Source: Hirudinaria manillensis (taxonomy: Eukaryota; Annelida; Clitellata; Hirudinida; Hirudinidae). From it: DNA of 64,000 bases. The number at the start of each line of letters is the position of its first letter. The stretch's first letter is position 1. Below the pieces are notes generated by a model. That model had not been told where the DNA came from and did no database searches. It worked only from the letters and a program-made list of their open reading frames with translations. A program made the translations under genes and the position numbers. Where the stretch lies: assembly GCA_034509925.1 (NCBI GenBank), contig CM067536.1, positions 522,001 through 586,000 of the forward strand. The letters are read 5' to 3'. Shown here piece after piece: positions 51,101 through 63,500 of this stretch.

Positions 51101-52658
51101 AGTATTAATACCTAATTAATTGTTAATAAATATTTGAGCATACTGTTTTCCATATGTAAAATAAATGTTCTTTCACATTTTGTAGAGTAATATTGAGATC
51201 ATTTCAAATATTTGACATTTGTATGGGAATGAAGTTGTAAAAATATCAAATGCTGATTTTTGTTTTAAGATGGTTACATAAATGATAAATATTATAATGC
51301 TGTTAAGGGAGCACTTAAAGATGGAGGTGTTGTTTCTTTGGATGGTGAGTGAAGAAATGATTGATCTTATAATTTTTGCAATCAAGATGATTAAATTTAA
51401 ATTTTATTGTTCTATTGCATTAAGAAATATATTAAATGTTAATTTAGTCACTGAGAAAGATGCAGAAGACGATAAGTATGATATGGATGCTGATGTCATG
51501 GGAACAAGAGCTATGGACTTGTGTGATAAATATTTTCCTGTGGTTTATTATTTTCATCTCCCATTTCAAGAACATAATGGTACTATAACCAAATGTCTCA
51601 TGTGCAGCCTCAATAAAGTCAGTTCCAATTTCAGCTTGATGTGAATTTTAAATTAAATAATCATCATTGCGTGGTTTAAAAATTGTTTAACATGACAAAT
51701 ATCATAATTTGGCAGTTTAAATATTGGCCTTTTTTGTTAATTACATGATTTATATTCAATTTTTTGCTAATAGTAATGTGATGTAATTACATGATTAATA
51801 TTAAGTTAAAAATATTATAAAATATCTTTCCAGTTGCTGCTATTTACAATTAGTTTATCAAAAAAGTATTATCTGTAACTAAGGCATTATACCATTTTTC
51901 ATAAAGTCTGTCACAAAACATTTCTTGAATTCTTGTTTTGTGAGTTTTTAACAAGTTTTAAAAACTTAGTAACTTAACTAAAAACTTGTAACACTTTAGG
52001 AAATCAACTTCAAGCTCTTGCTTAAGAAGGTTCAGGATGAAATGGCAGCACAAATTGAAGCTGAGGTAATGCCTTTCACAGTTGTTAAGAGGAATTTATA
52101 TTCACAAATAAAAACTTTTAAATCTTATTTCATAATTTAAAAATGATATTATTACTGTTGTGGTTTATTTATTAGTTTCATTAAATTTGCAAATCTTAAA
52201 CCATATTTTAATTATAATTTATGGGGTTAAATAATAAGTTTAACAACAATTATTATGAAATTATCACCCAATTTCATGAAACTGCTCTGATGAGCTTAAG
52301 AACATATAACTGAAGTTAATAGGAATTTGTGTTTGCAGGAAGACTTTTATTAACTTATTAAAACATTAATTAACTAAATTATTATTTATAAGATTGAAAA
52401 TAATATTTGTTTGTAATGACTATATATCTAAATAATATTGATTGATTCTGATTATTAACATTAAGTTATGCTTTTCCCATGATGAAAATTGCATTTTAAG
52501 ACTTCATCATTTTAAAATTTCAATAAATTATTGTAAATAAAACAAAATTATATTCTATTTATTTTGCTTAACATTTGTACATTCACTTAAATGTTTAACA
52601 CTTTAAAATGCAGATACAATCCAAACTGGAGAAGCAGAGTATGAAGAAAAACGTTTAA
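45191..52658 (+). CDS. Gene E continuation: linker and synthase-like cassette 2 (domain 2)
   Basis: Exons: 45191-45304 (FGIESYVKEIMKAFLDLLKE), about 45554-45668 linker (DEYKTLAKPVFEGD ... SGPSIIHR), 46029-46133 (KVLREEKSKHHKIRIYKS), 46352-46467 (GKVFMLDGAIWMTE), 49821-49913 (VLVIGGGDGAIVKNLL), 50079-50232 (IGDGNEFM, FDVIFIRSST), 51272-51343, 51450-51617 (PVVYYFHLPFQEH), 52001-52063, 52614-52658 (ends SMKKNV, TAA). The domain is complete; the catalytic motif reads IRSST, so it also looks inactive, though GGGDG is kept. The first exon is open only if entered after two leftover bases, while the previous exon of gene E (ending 42356) leaves none. In phase 0 it stops after FWNRKLC. Joining to the receptor therefore needs an unseen exon or another donor, or the cassette is separate. 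The 3.3-kb intron at 46.5-49.8 kb holds a LINE and a Merlin-like element. Confidence 0.68.
46500..47015. repeat. Dispersed repeat shared with 54040-54720
   Basis: Blocks such as AAAGTAAATCATGTTCAGGA, CTTCTTTGGATTTGAGAGAG and GATAGCATTTTGA recur in the same orientation at about 54555-54700. TTGAATTACATTCTTTTAGA-like sequence recurs at about 54058. No protein or terminal repeat was recognised. Confidence 0.6.
47194..48235 (-). mobile_element. LINE relic (reverse transcriptase, C-terminal part)
   Basis: On the minus strand [20 protein letters not shown] and FADDTNVLV (altered catalytic box) are followed by thumb motifs (KFFGILLDDNLTWKNHI, YCLIHPYLSYCNIAWA) and the C-terminal pattern (LKLFSIKCRGPRIFSDIP). 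A TAG near 47916 and a shift in the A-run near 47590 disable it. It resembles the LINE at 480-2953 in motif order but is clearly diverged. It lies in a gene E intron. Confidence 0.8.
48560..48787 (+). mobile_element. Short 5'-truncated LINE copy nested in the transposon arm
   Basis: It contains ATATCTCAATACCAGATTCA, GCGCTTCCTTAAGACTGACC and TGAGTTTATTTTGTATTTTA as in the 3' end of the LINE at 480-2953, and ends in an A-run (48777-48787). A few bases of the transposon arm were lost on insertion. Confidence 0.82.
48879..49274 (-). pseudogene. Merlin-type (ISXO2-like) transposase C-terminal fragment
   Basis: The main exon (about 49162-48879) reads TVWSD, GAYRNLTAVTGLDHATVNHS, NSVENMWRCAKDKITKMRGT, the last two Asp/His/Glu blocks of the ISXO2-like DDE family. 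An upstream exon near 49274-49230 gives LLPIVRQYVLPG before a GTAAG donor. A missing G in the run at about 49131-49135 breaks the frame between SDQW and GAYRN, and the N-terminal half is absent. Confidence 0.72.
50350..50660 (+). pseudogene. Transposase C-terminal relic (hAT-like dimerisation region)
   Basis: One frame reads LDQTSVERDFSINKILLHEN, then stop, then RRLIRDHLSSIGGVAYYKIT and YYKTSRQR. The pattern ERxFSxNK...EN...R.I.DH....GG is common at the end of hAT-type proteins. Several stops are present. It lies in a gene E intron. Confidence 0.4.
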
Positions 52659-52840
52659 CATGAAATAAAACGTAGACTTCTCCATCAACATTAAAAATTG
52701 CTTCATTATGTGATAATATGTAATGATTTGAGTTTTACTCGTTATTATTGTTTTTACTAACTTTTAATTCTACGAAGAGCTATACATTTGTGAGACAATC
52801 CAATTAACAGTTATTCATTTTACATGATTTTTGATGCTTA

Positions 52841-52965
52841 TTTCAAAGAAATTATTAAATCTCTTGATTAATATGCAACATGGCATCATTTGCACTCCTG
52901 TTATTATTTTTATAAAAAAATTAACTCAAATTATTATGGATTTTGTCCACTGACATTTGTTGGTT

Positions 52966-53006
<41 letters not shown>

Positions 53007-53836
53007 TCAGTTCGTTAAAGTGGCGTATGTCCAGTGGACTTCAAGGCCACTGAGGGGGGTGGGGATGACTTTCCCTGAAGAGGAAGGTCTTCAGGGCGGA
53101 GTGGAAACCGGCTGGGTCTGAGGTCGTCACCTTAGGATCTAGTCTGTTCCAGGTCCTGGGCCCAACGACGTCGATGGACCTGCCGTCAAGCGTGGCGCGG
53201 TTGGCGTGTGGGCGGAAGAGGGAGCCTCTGGATGTGGACCTGAGGCCGCGTCTGCCCTGAAGGTGCGCACTGCGGGTGAATGGCAGGTATGACGGTGAGC
53301 AGCCCGAGAGAGATTTGTAAACCAGCGTGGCGATCTTGTATTCGATGCGCTGGTGGATACGCAGCCAGTGGAGCTCGTAGAGGAGCGGTGACACGTGGTC
53401 GTACTTCCTCTTGTTGAATATGAGCTTAGCTGCCGTATTGATCACTCTCTGGAGCTGCTCCAGGCGACAGGACGGGAGACCTAGCGTAGTCAATCCTGGA
53501 GTGGAAATTAAATTTTATATTTTTAATGGAGCACTAACATGCCTTGACTTCCATGAAGAATTATAAGTCATATTTTAAAAACTATTGTTATAATTATGTT
53601 ACAATTATGTTGAATCATCAAATATTCACTTATAAAGAGATACTTTAAAAACGATTGTAATTATTAAACAACGGTTTTAACTGTTGAATCATTCACTTAA
53701 GAATAAAACCAACAAATGTCAGTGGACAAAATCCATAATAATTTGAGTTAATTTTTATAAAAAATAATAACAGGAGTGCAAGTGATGCCATGTTGAATAT
53801 TAATCAAGAGATTTAATAATTTCTTTGAAATAATTT
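52841..53836. repeat. Inverted-repeat junction between genes E and F
   Basis: Arms 52841-52965 and 53703-53836 are inverted copies (left arm contains GACATTTGTTGGTTTT, right arm AAAACCAACAAATGTC; both contain the TGATTAATAT...CTCCTGTTATTATT block). The centre holds the LINE at 52966-53497 and about 200 bp of AT-rich DNA. Genes E and F lie as mirror images on either side. Confidence 0.85.
52966..53497 (-). mobile_element. 5'-truncated LINE with (TAA)n tail
   Basis: The minus-strand frame 53493-53041 encodes the last 150 residues of a LINE ORF2: LPSCRLEQLQRVINTAAKLI, HWLRIHQRIEYKIATLVYKS, GPRTWNRLDPKV ... FHSALKTFLFRES. No stop occurs before the natural end, followed by a (TAA)n tail at 53007-52966. 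GC content is much higher than in the surrounding DNA. It is a different LINE family from the one at 480. Confidence 0.9.
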
Positions 53837-55106
53837 GAGTTAATTTTGCAAATAAATTAAATGTTAATAAAATACTTTTCAAAGATGATGCAACTCACCA
53901 GTTAAAGAAACAACTCCTCCTTCTTTAAGTGCCTTTTTAATGAACTCTTAATATTCCTTATTGAAGTAATTGTAAATTATCTGAAAACGACTTTTAATTT
54001 ATTACATTAATTAATAATTGAACAAATTGAACCATAATGCAATTTCAATTTTTTTCATTGAATTACATTCTTTTAGAAATATGAATATCATAAAGTATAT
54101 TGAAAAATTTTTTAAATAATAAACCTTTACATAAACATAAACATTACTGTGAGTTTAAACTGATGCTAGCCACAAGTGTTTGCATTAATGTTCTAGGCAT
54201 TATGGAGTTGGTAGATAAAACAGCTTAAATTGATTCACAGACCAAAAATTTTATTAATTCTTCAATAAAACTGATAACAAATTTGGATTTAATTTAATTT
54301 AATTATATGATTTTATTTAAGATTATCAAGAGCTTAAAACAATTTTGACATCATCAAATGTATAATTAAATTCAAGCAAATGGAAATGTTTTAGAACATC
54401 TTAGATTTATACAATGACTTTGTTGGACTGAGTACAGTCATCATCAAAAAAGTAGCATTGAATTGAAAAGCAGAATAAAACTGAGTTGCAGGATAAGGAT
54501 AACAAACTCTTCATGTTTCAAATAGCCAATAGTTTGCTTATAAATTTGCCTTACTTTTCGACAAAATTAAGTAAATCATGTCCAGGAATTCTAAAACTTC
54601 TTTGGATCTGAGAGAGATGAATAGCATTTTGATCTGCCAAATCAATGCAAAACCTACAAAGTATCCAAAAACCATTTATGTTGCACCTTGTAGCATGCTA
54701 CATTTTGGTCAGAGGTTCACTTTATCCATTCCATAATTATACATTTGTATTATTCTTGACAAATCAGCTTCGATTCCCTCATTTTGTTTCCAAGAAAATC
54801 ATTACTTTTTGAATTGCTTGAATACTCATCACATATTTCAAGACAATGGTTATCAATTTATTGTTGTTCCAACAAACAATACAACAATAAAACTTTAGAT
54901 TTCCAAGTCAAGGCAACCAAATGGTTCTTTTTTCATAACATAAATGCTCATGACAGGAGCTGCATAATCAATATTAAAATTTAAGCTTTATGAAAAGGTT
55001 ATCAAAAATAATAAATTATGTTCAATAGCTCTTTCAAAAATGATAAAATGAAGTTAATGGAAAACCACAGCAAAAAGTGAAGGTTAAACTGGTGAATATT
55101 GTTTAA
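53837..55106 (-). pseudogene. Intergenic DNA with one synthase-like pseudo-exon (about 53905-53978)
   Basis: On the minus strand, YFNKEY, a TAA stop, then EFIKKALKEGGVVSLT matches exon five of the synthase-like cassettes (gene F: YFDKEYYEAIQKALKSGG). No other cassette exon was found beside it. The rest of the interval holds the repeat shared with 46.5-47.0 kb and no gene that I can support. Confidence 0.6.
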
Positions 55107-58100
55107 CTAATAAAACGATTTTGGTGATGGAGCCTCTCTTCCTGCAATCAAATGTCCTTGTCTATTTTTACTCAGTTTCTGTTTCGCCCATTCTATCAAA
55201 GACTCCAGATCTGTTTTAAAATATTAAGTGCTATTGAAATGTTTGATTTTTAGTAATATTTGTCTATAAGTAAATATTTAATTTTTTAATTTACCAAGGA
55301 TTTAACACATTCATTCAGGTGTTTCATGAAAATAGTTGAAGGATCTTTTTATTCAATCTACCTGTTGTATCGTTTAATCGAAGAATAACTAGTCTAGAAC
55401 AACGGTTTCGGCACAAGGCTATTTATAGCGGCCTTACACAATAGAATGCCGCACTCCACTCCACTATTGGTGCTCCACCGCAACACTACCATTTCTACAG
55501 AGGTGTTTAAAAGCAATCTTGAGTCATGAACAAGGTGCTTAAAGACTCTAGCCATTACCACAAGCATTCAACCAACTTGAACATCAATTCATAAATTATT
55601 TGAAGTCATTTTTTTAAAAATAAAATGTGCCATCCTAACTTGTGTATCAACATGATATTATATCACATGATATTCATGATATTCAGATTCTCAAATGGGA
55701 TTATTAAAACATCTTTTGACAACTGGAAATGGCCTTACCTTTACTTTGTTGTTTCCCTTTTTCTTTTAATATCAACTCGAACAGACCAGAAAATGCAATT
55801 CCCTAAGTTCATTGTTAAGATTTTAGAAGAATCATAACAAGTATAGCATTCATAAGAAGATTATTGTACGATAACCTTATATTTAATGTTTATATTAAGT
55901 CTTATGCTGGACTTAATATTGCCTTACAATTAAATTTGTGTTAACCTTTTAACCTATAACCCTAACCCTGAAGAATAACTACGATGATGATGATGGTGAT
56001 AATCATAATAGAAGTAATAAATTGAATTTCAAGCAGAACTAACATCTTTGAGGCCACACAAGAGACATCTTATCCTGGTACCAGGATGTTCATAGAAGGG
56101 AAGGCAAAAATATGTAACTGAAGGGAAAATTTGGTCAACCATCTCTTTTATTGCCAAGACATCATCATCATTATCATCATCATCATCATCATTTTTTATT
56201 TCTTTTCCAGTGACTGAAATGTATATTAAACTTAATTCAAATTAATTTATTGTTCAATTTCAATATAAAACTAAAATAAACGTCTGAAAAATATTTTTGA
56301 AAGGTGTTGGAACTAACCAGCTAAAGAAACAATGCCTCCACTTTTGAGTGCCTTTTGTATAGCCTCATAATATTCCTTATCAAAATAATTATCTGTAAAT
56401 AAATAATTTTATTGCATTAAAATTTCAAATAAAAGAAAACCATGGTTATCTTCCTTGATATTGATGGCATAAGGCAAATGTATTTTGGATTAAAAACTTA
56501 TATTCACGTATTTTAAGCAAAAAGTTTGAAAAATCAATATAACCATAGAAATTATAACAAAATAACTTATTCATATTTATTCAAAATTCCAAGACATTCT
56601 TTAGTATTTTAGTTCTTTAATAATTATAACAGTTGTGTTTTTATATCAAACAAAATCATTTCCAAAAGTAAATTTCATCCTGAAAAGGGATGAATTGAAC
56701 TTTTATGGATGATGGGGAGGACTAAACATGTTATGATTTCTAATTCAATTTAATTACAAATTCTAATTTAATTAAAATTAAACTTGTACATTTAATTAAT
56801 TGATAAGGATATATCAGCATCTGTTATTAATAAATTATGATTGGATTGAGATTTTTGATCTTTTTAAATTATTAAAAAATCTTTGTGCTCATCAACAAAA
56901 ATGATGTCCTAAAATATCATATTGTAATAACCCGGGCTCCTCAAACTAATTATAGAAGGTCAGGTTTATTGAAAGTGTTCAGATGCCTTGGAAGATGTAC
57001 AATGCTTGAATGTCTAAGTCTTGAAATCTGCTGTTTCTCTAACTCTCGCTCTGATTTTCGAGATAACTCTATTTGTCGAGATTCATAACCAAAGACTTTA
57101 ATCAATCATCAAATTATATTGCTAATAAATTAATTAATTGCTAAATTAATTAATCGGCAATATAATCTTAATTATTCTTCAATTTACTGGATCTAGGGAT
57201 CCAACAATATGTTATATAATAATATGTTTTACAATAAATATGGCTACTAATTACTATATATCAAGTGGCTAAATATCAGCAAATATCAGCAACTTTATGA
57301 AATCACAATTAAAACTATATATGATTTCAAACCTTGAAGTTTTGTTGAATTAATGAAGATGACATCAAAAGCATTCTTCTGCTTCTTCATGAATTTATTT
57401 CCATCTCCAATTTGAACTTTGACCTTAGGGTCATCCATGGAATGGGCAAAGGATGGGAAATATTTACGACCCAATGCAATAATGCGCTGTTATTATATGC
57501 AAAAAAATAAATATTTGTAAAAACTAATTCACAAATGAAACAATGCTTTGTAAATTTTGGTCAACAAAGTGTTTTGTGTCATTCATCATTAACTTTTATT
57601 TTAATTTTCTGATTTAATATAGATTTGTGCACAACATATTAAATATATAATTCTTATATAAGCTACAAGAAGGCCTAAGATACATAATTGATATACACAA
57701 CTGTGTCAAAACTTTTTAATTAAGCAACATCTGGAATATATCTACGTAACAATTGTAAACCAAAATTGTCCTTTAATTGTGATTGAATCAACAGAATCAT
57801 TTTATAACCCTTTGAGGCAACAATCACATAAATAATCAAATGATCAATTTAATGTAATGCCTGTGACATTGTAATACTTAATACTTTGTATGTAATTATA
57901 GACATAAACAAACGAACAGGCAAACAAAGCAGCAAACAGGAAACCATAAATTGAAAACAAAACTCTTTATATCTACTAAAATCTATCTTTATGGGACATT
58001 CTAGAATAATCAGCGTAAAATATTAAAAATATTTGAATATCTCTCAAACCCACCACAAACAATGAGTAGAAGGTGGATGAGCATAAATAACATAAGAATG

Positions 58101-59697
58101 TGAAAGTCTCTGAATATAATGCTATGACATTAAACCTAGTAATGATACCACCACAACAATTTCTATTTCTGTTCCTAAATTTAATATAAATTTGTGACTA
58201 TAAAGTATACTTCAACTGACCTCATCAACTTCATAAACTGTTACGGATTCCACTTTTGGATGTTCCAACAAACACTTTTCAATTGCTCCATTACTTCCAC
58301 CAATCACCAGAACCTGAGTTCAAGAAATCATGATGGTGGTGATGACGAAAACGATGATGATAATGATGATGGTGACTACCACAAGTGATATCTAATTCAT
58401 GTGATGATTGTTTAACTCACTCACATCTTTTGGTTCTTTGTGACTTATTAGTGCTATAGAAGTTAAAGTCGTTGGAATCAATGGATCAATTTCAGTAGAC
58501 CAAATGGCTCCATCGAGCAAGAAGACCATTCCACCTTGAATGCTGGTTTTATTTTTAAAAGTGGTTTTGAGAATATTTTCTTGAAATAATTTTAATTTAA
58601 AATGAATTCTATGGAATTTTAATGAAGCACAGCTAAAAACAAATTGTCAACAAAGAATTTTGAAGCACGAGGTCCTACATTTTACAAAAATCATCACACG
58701 AATGAATGTCAAAACACAATTCATAAATTATAAAACAATGCAATACGATTTGAATTATTTTATAATATAACTGGTACAAATTTTCTTCCTTTTCCAAAGT
58801 TGTCAATCATAATTCCATTTATAAATAATACATATATTCATAAATTCAATTTTGTAAATAACTTATGTAAATAAAAACTGCATCTCGTATCTTAAATTAA
58901 TCATTTGCCAAAAACAGAAAAGTGAATTTTCCTGCAACTTATAAATTAATAAAATATTCAACTCACGAATTGTAAATCACGACATCATGGTGTAATGTTG
59001 CTTCTTCATGCAAAATCTCCTTCTTATGTAATAATTCATGGCCTGAGTTTTTCCCTTTTACGATCCCAGTCCCTGATTAATAATTTATTTAAATCAAAAT
59101 ATCATTCACAATGTAAATGTTATATATAAATATATTATATACAGTATTTAGCTACTATTGTATATAATTTTCATATATATTTGATCATAATATTTTCATA
59201 TTGCACTGATGTTGCATAGCTTCACGTGACAGTTACAGCCATTCTCATCTACAATTCTTGACCAAATCTGCAATTCCAAAACTATTTTTATTAAAATACT
59301 CTTTAATTCTTGTGTTGTAATTTACTATTTCAAGCTTGCACTGATTAAATTAAGTATTTTGTTTTTGATAAAGCTATTCAAAGTTCAACAATGTCATTAA
59401 GATGTCATTTTATTTACCTCATTCAATTCTTAGGCTGTTATTCATGAATTTATAGATTAAAAACTTGATAATAAAAAGTAAATATCTAAAAATTTTAGAT
59501 TAAAATATTTCATAAATATATTCACATCTACTGTGTTCCATTCTTTTATGATGATCAATAATTGTCCGGCCACGGACAATCTTCTTAAAATATTCCTTCG
59601 AACTTGGCTCCAATTGTTCTCTATCAAAATATTAAATTTTAAATAAATAAACAAATAATGCAATCAAAAAGAGGATTTGAACCTTAACAGTCCCTTG

Positions 59698-59736
<39 letters not shown>

Positions 59737-60169
59737 GAACCAACTAAAAGTAAAATAAATCAATTCAGTGCAAATGGAATTATAGTTGCCAACTTTGGAA
59801 AAGGAAGAAAATTTTTATCAGTTATATTTTGATTCAATCAATAAAGTTGAATTTAATATCTTTCACTTATTTGTGAAGATTTCTATTAATAATGCTAATA
59901 ATGTTTTGCTAATTTATTAAATTAATGAAATAAAGCCTCTAAAAAACATTTAGTTTTATGTGAACTTTAATGTGAAATCTAATAAAACTTCAATATGTTT
60001 ATATAAAAATAAAATATTACAGAGTGCCTTCCTTTTTCCCGTTAATTTCGTAATCAGTTCTTCAGCTGATGGCCTAAATTCAAGCGACATTCCCTTACGT
60101 GGCCTCAGTTGCTTCAAAAAATCTATTTGTTTCATGAATTCCAAGGGATCATCTAATTCCTCCATTAAT
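55107..60169 (-). CDS. Gene F continuation: linker and synthase-like domain 2
   Basis: Exons, minus strand: 60021-60169 linker (MEELDDPLEFMKQIDFLKQL), 58977-59072 (ILHEEATLHHDVVIYN), 58425-58542 (MVFLLDGAIWSTE), 58221-58313 (VLVIGGSNGAIEK, YEVDE), 57333-57486 (IGDGNKFM, FDVIFINSTK), 56318-56392 (YYEAIQKALKSGGIVSLA), 56044-56213 (poly-Asp stretch, then FPSVTYFCLPFYEHPG and IRCLLCGLKD), 55107-55202 (WAKQKLSKNRQGH, ends SPKSFY). The phases from the second exon to the last join without stops if the last acceptor is GGAG at 55203-55206. The catalytic motif is INSTK and the loop GGSNG, so the domain is probably inactive. The link to domain 1 is unresolved: the frame before the linker stops after GVKKW at 60555. 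A solo LTR sits in one intron. Confidence 0.66.
56923..57206 (-). mobile_element. Solo LTR of the 43-45 kb element family
   Basis: It begins TGTAATAACCCGGGCTCCTC and ends GGATCTAGGGATCCAACA, flanked by ATAT on both sides (56919-56922 and 57207-57210). It is more diverged than the LTR pair at 43-45 kb, hence older. It lies in an intron of gene F. Confidence 0.9.
59698..59736. repeat. (ATC)n microsatellite
   Basis: About 12 ATC units lie in an intron between gene F linker and domain 2. A related (ATC)n run at about 56161-56192 is exonic and encodes poly-Asp. Confidence 0.9.
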
Positions 60170-60554
60170 CTGACGTGAAAACATTTGCAAGAAAATAATC
60201 ATTTTATATAAAAGGCAGCAATGACAAACACCTTGAATATTCAAAAATAGGGTGCCATAATTAAACATTTTAAATAAAGAATTAATTCATTAATGATTGC
60301 ATTTGTATTTATTGCTAGTTTTATGGATTTCATTCCACAAAATTCTGGAGATCTCTTAGTTGGTTATTTGCATTAATCAAAATAATCAAGACAATCCCAT
60401 ATTTAATGCATTTATTTGGCTTAAATTATCAATTAAATTGTTTAATTTATATATACGTAAAATAATGGGCATATAATAAATTCAAACATAAATATTGAAA
60501 GATTATAAATTGAAATATTATTTTAATAAATAAAGATGGAATAATAAAATGTGA

Positions 60555-63500
60555 TCACCATTTCTTTACACCATCTTTTATATATTCAGCATACATCTTA
60601 TGAAAGAGGGCTTTAAAACCAGTTTCCTTTAAAAAACGGGATAAATTAATGAGGAAAATAAAACTAAAAAATAATTTAATTAATTTAAAAACTAAGATTA
60701 AAGTCCATTTATAACTCAATCAATGATTAATTCAGCACTTTGAAATAAAGTCTTCCAAAGAATATCAACACAAGTCTTTGGTGTAATGATTAATTTGAAA
60801 AGATAATTATTTAAAAATAAACTCACATCATCGAGACTGCAAACAAGGGACCTGACAACATCATTTGGATGATTGAATGCAGGAATGCAAAAATAATCAA
60901 CTTCAGGGAAAATTTTATTGCAGAACTTCATTGTTGTTTGTTCTAAGATGTCAGATCCTGATTTGACTTTTCCATTGACTATGATAATAAACATTAATAC
61001 ATATATATATATATATGTATAATAAATATATTTATAATTTATACATGTATAACTTATAATATTTTATTATATTAATACGTATTAAGAACGTCATACTTGG
61101 AAATAAAATTAAACAAAGATCTTGTGAATTATATGAGTATTTTAATTTACTGTGTAGACCTATTACCAATATTTATTTGTTAATCAATTAAATTGTTGGC
61201 TACTTAGAACTTATTAAATATTTGTGTATTTCAATATTCACTAACCAATTGAGGTCACAACTCCTCTCTTATTCAGTTTAGATTTAACAAGTTCATAATA
61301 TTCATTGGTGACGAGGTATTTGGATGGACCTGCATTAACCTTAACTTTAATTGTCATATTTTGTATTCCAATAACTTCAACCACAACTTCAAATTTATAA
61401 TTTAATATTTTGAATCCATTTCATGAATATATTTATTAAACATTAAAATGTTTAAAATGAAATACAAAATTAATTATTAGTTCCAAATCCACCTTCAGAA
61501 TTTGATGAATGGTTGATGATGACATCAAATGTATCTTCAGTTTTCTTTAAGAATTCAAATCCATCTTCAATGTTGATCTTCACCTTATCATCATCCAATG
61601 ATGAAGCCAATGATGGAACATAATTTCGACACATTGCAAGGAGTATCTATATTAAAGTTATTATGAGAATGGAATTAGACAGAATAATTCTAAAGAATAA
61701 TCTGTTTATTATTAATTTTTTAAAATTAAATGCACATTTAATTCTTTGTTGATGGCAATAAATTAAAGCAACGATTAATTTTAAAAAATTAAAAAAATTA
61801 ACTCGGATCGACTTTAAATTTTGGAAGAACCAAGGAAATTTGAATGTAAAAGTCTAAAAATAATAAAGATTAACAAACATCGTACATTTAATAACCGATT
61901 TATTCATTTTTAGCTAGAATTCAATTAAAATACTTTTGAAAGGAAATTTTCAATAATTTGAAATAAAACATCAGAATTTAAAAACTGACCTCATCAACCT
62001 CACACAGTGTTATGGATTCCACTTTTGAATTCTCCACCAATTCATTCACAAGTCTTACTTCACCTCCTCCAATGACCAATACCTGCATGCAAAAGAAACT
62101 TAGAAAGTTAATTTTAAAAAAAAATATTTTTATAACCAATGTTTCTATAATTTCAAAGTATTTAATATGACTTTAAACATCATCAGATTGTTTAATAAAA
62201 TGTAATTTTATTATCATATATTAATCTGTTAATAAACTCACTTTCTTAGGATTTTGATGGCACCTAATTGGAAGGACACTCATCATTCTCTGATATGAGA
62301 ACTCATCCAATTCTATATCCCACACAGCTCCATCAATCATCAACACTTTTCCATAATCACTCTCAGTTCTGTTTTTAAGAAGCATTTATATTCAGAGTTC
62401 AAAGAAAACTCATATAAGGAAATATGTTATGAATATGCTTTTAATAAAATAATGAAACAAAGCATTACGCTTCATAAATCTTGATTTCGTGATATTCAGT
62501 ATTATTTTTGTGCAGCATGTTCAAGACTTTCAAAGGATTTGTTGGTGATGGAGATAATCTTGTGATTTCTGAAAATAAATAAATTAATTAATTATTTAAT
62601 GAGTAAAGGTTTAAATATTTAAAAGTTTTAATTTAAGTGTTTCATTGTATTTATTTACCATTTTCTTCCTTTCTTCCTTGCTGCTTTTCCTGACCCAATA
62701 AAACCTCAGTTTCATGTCCCACTTCAAGTGTCATGTGAATTTCATATTTTTTTTATTAGAAGTGTGTTTAAAATTCGTAATAATATTTTGTTATAAAATG
62801 TTCCTTATAATGATGCCTTATAACAATATGGCATGACATTGCATTTGTTTACCATTGTCTTCATTTTTATGATTTTCCTGATCCTTGGTTTCATGTCCAG
62901 CTTCACATGCAAAGACAAATTTACAATTTTTAATTGGAAATACATTCAAAATTTACAATAATAAAATAATCTCTTACAATGAGACATCATATATTACATC
63001 AGACTGCGTAATCAGATTTACAACAATTATATTGAAAAAGGGAAAACATGCTTCTTTATTCATCATCACGAATATGAAAAGACTTACTTTTTGTGAATCT
63101 TTTGAAATATTTCAACATTTTAGTTAAATGTGAATAATGTGTAAACAATTAACAAAATTAATCTTAAAAGGAATATTTCACAAGAAGAAAGTTAAATCAC
63201 AAGCACACATTGTTGTGGTGAGATAACAATTAGATTTAATTATTTTATTATTATTAATGGCACCAATCTTTTATGTAATGTGTTCACCTACAACAATAGT
63301 GCACTCAGATAGATGGATGAATTGATGGTCACATCAAATAAATGGGACTGATTAAGAAATAGCAATCACATTTCACCCAAATGTATAAGGCACTCAAAAG
63401 ACATTCAGAGAAGTCTTCCTTAATAATGCATTTAAATTAGATGTGCTGGTTATAAGATGGATTATAATAACAAGCGTTATAAGTGAATTTTGGTTTGGAC

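Noticed and set aside
55360..55540. GC-richer patch that looks like an LTR or SINE piece
   Set aside because: No second copy in the window, no terminal motif and no target duplication could be found.
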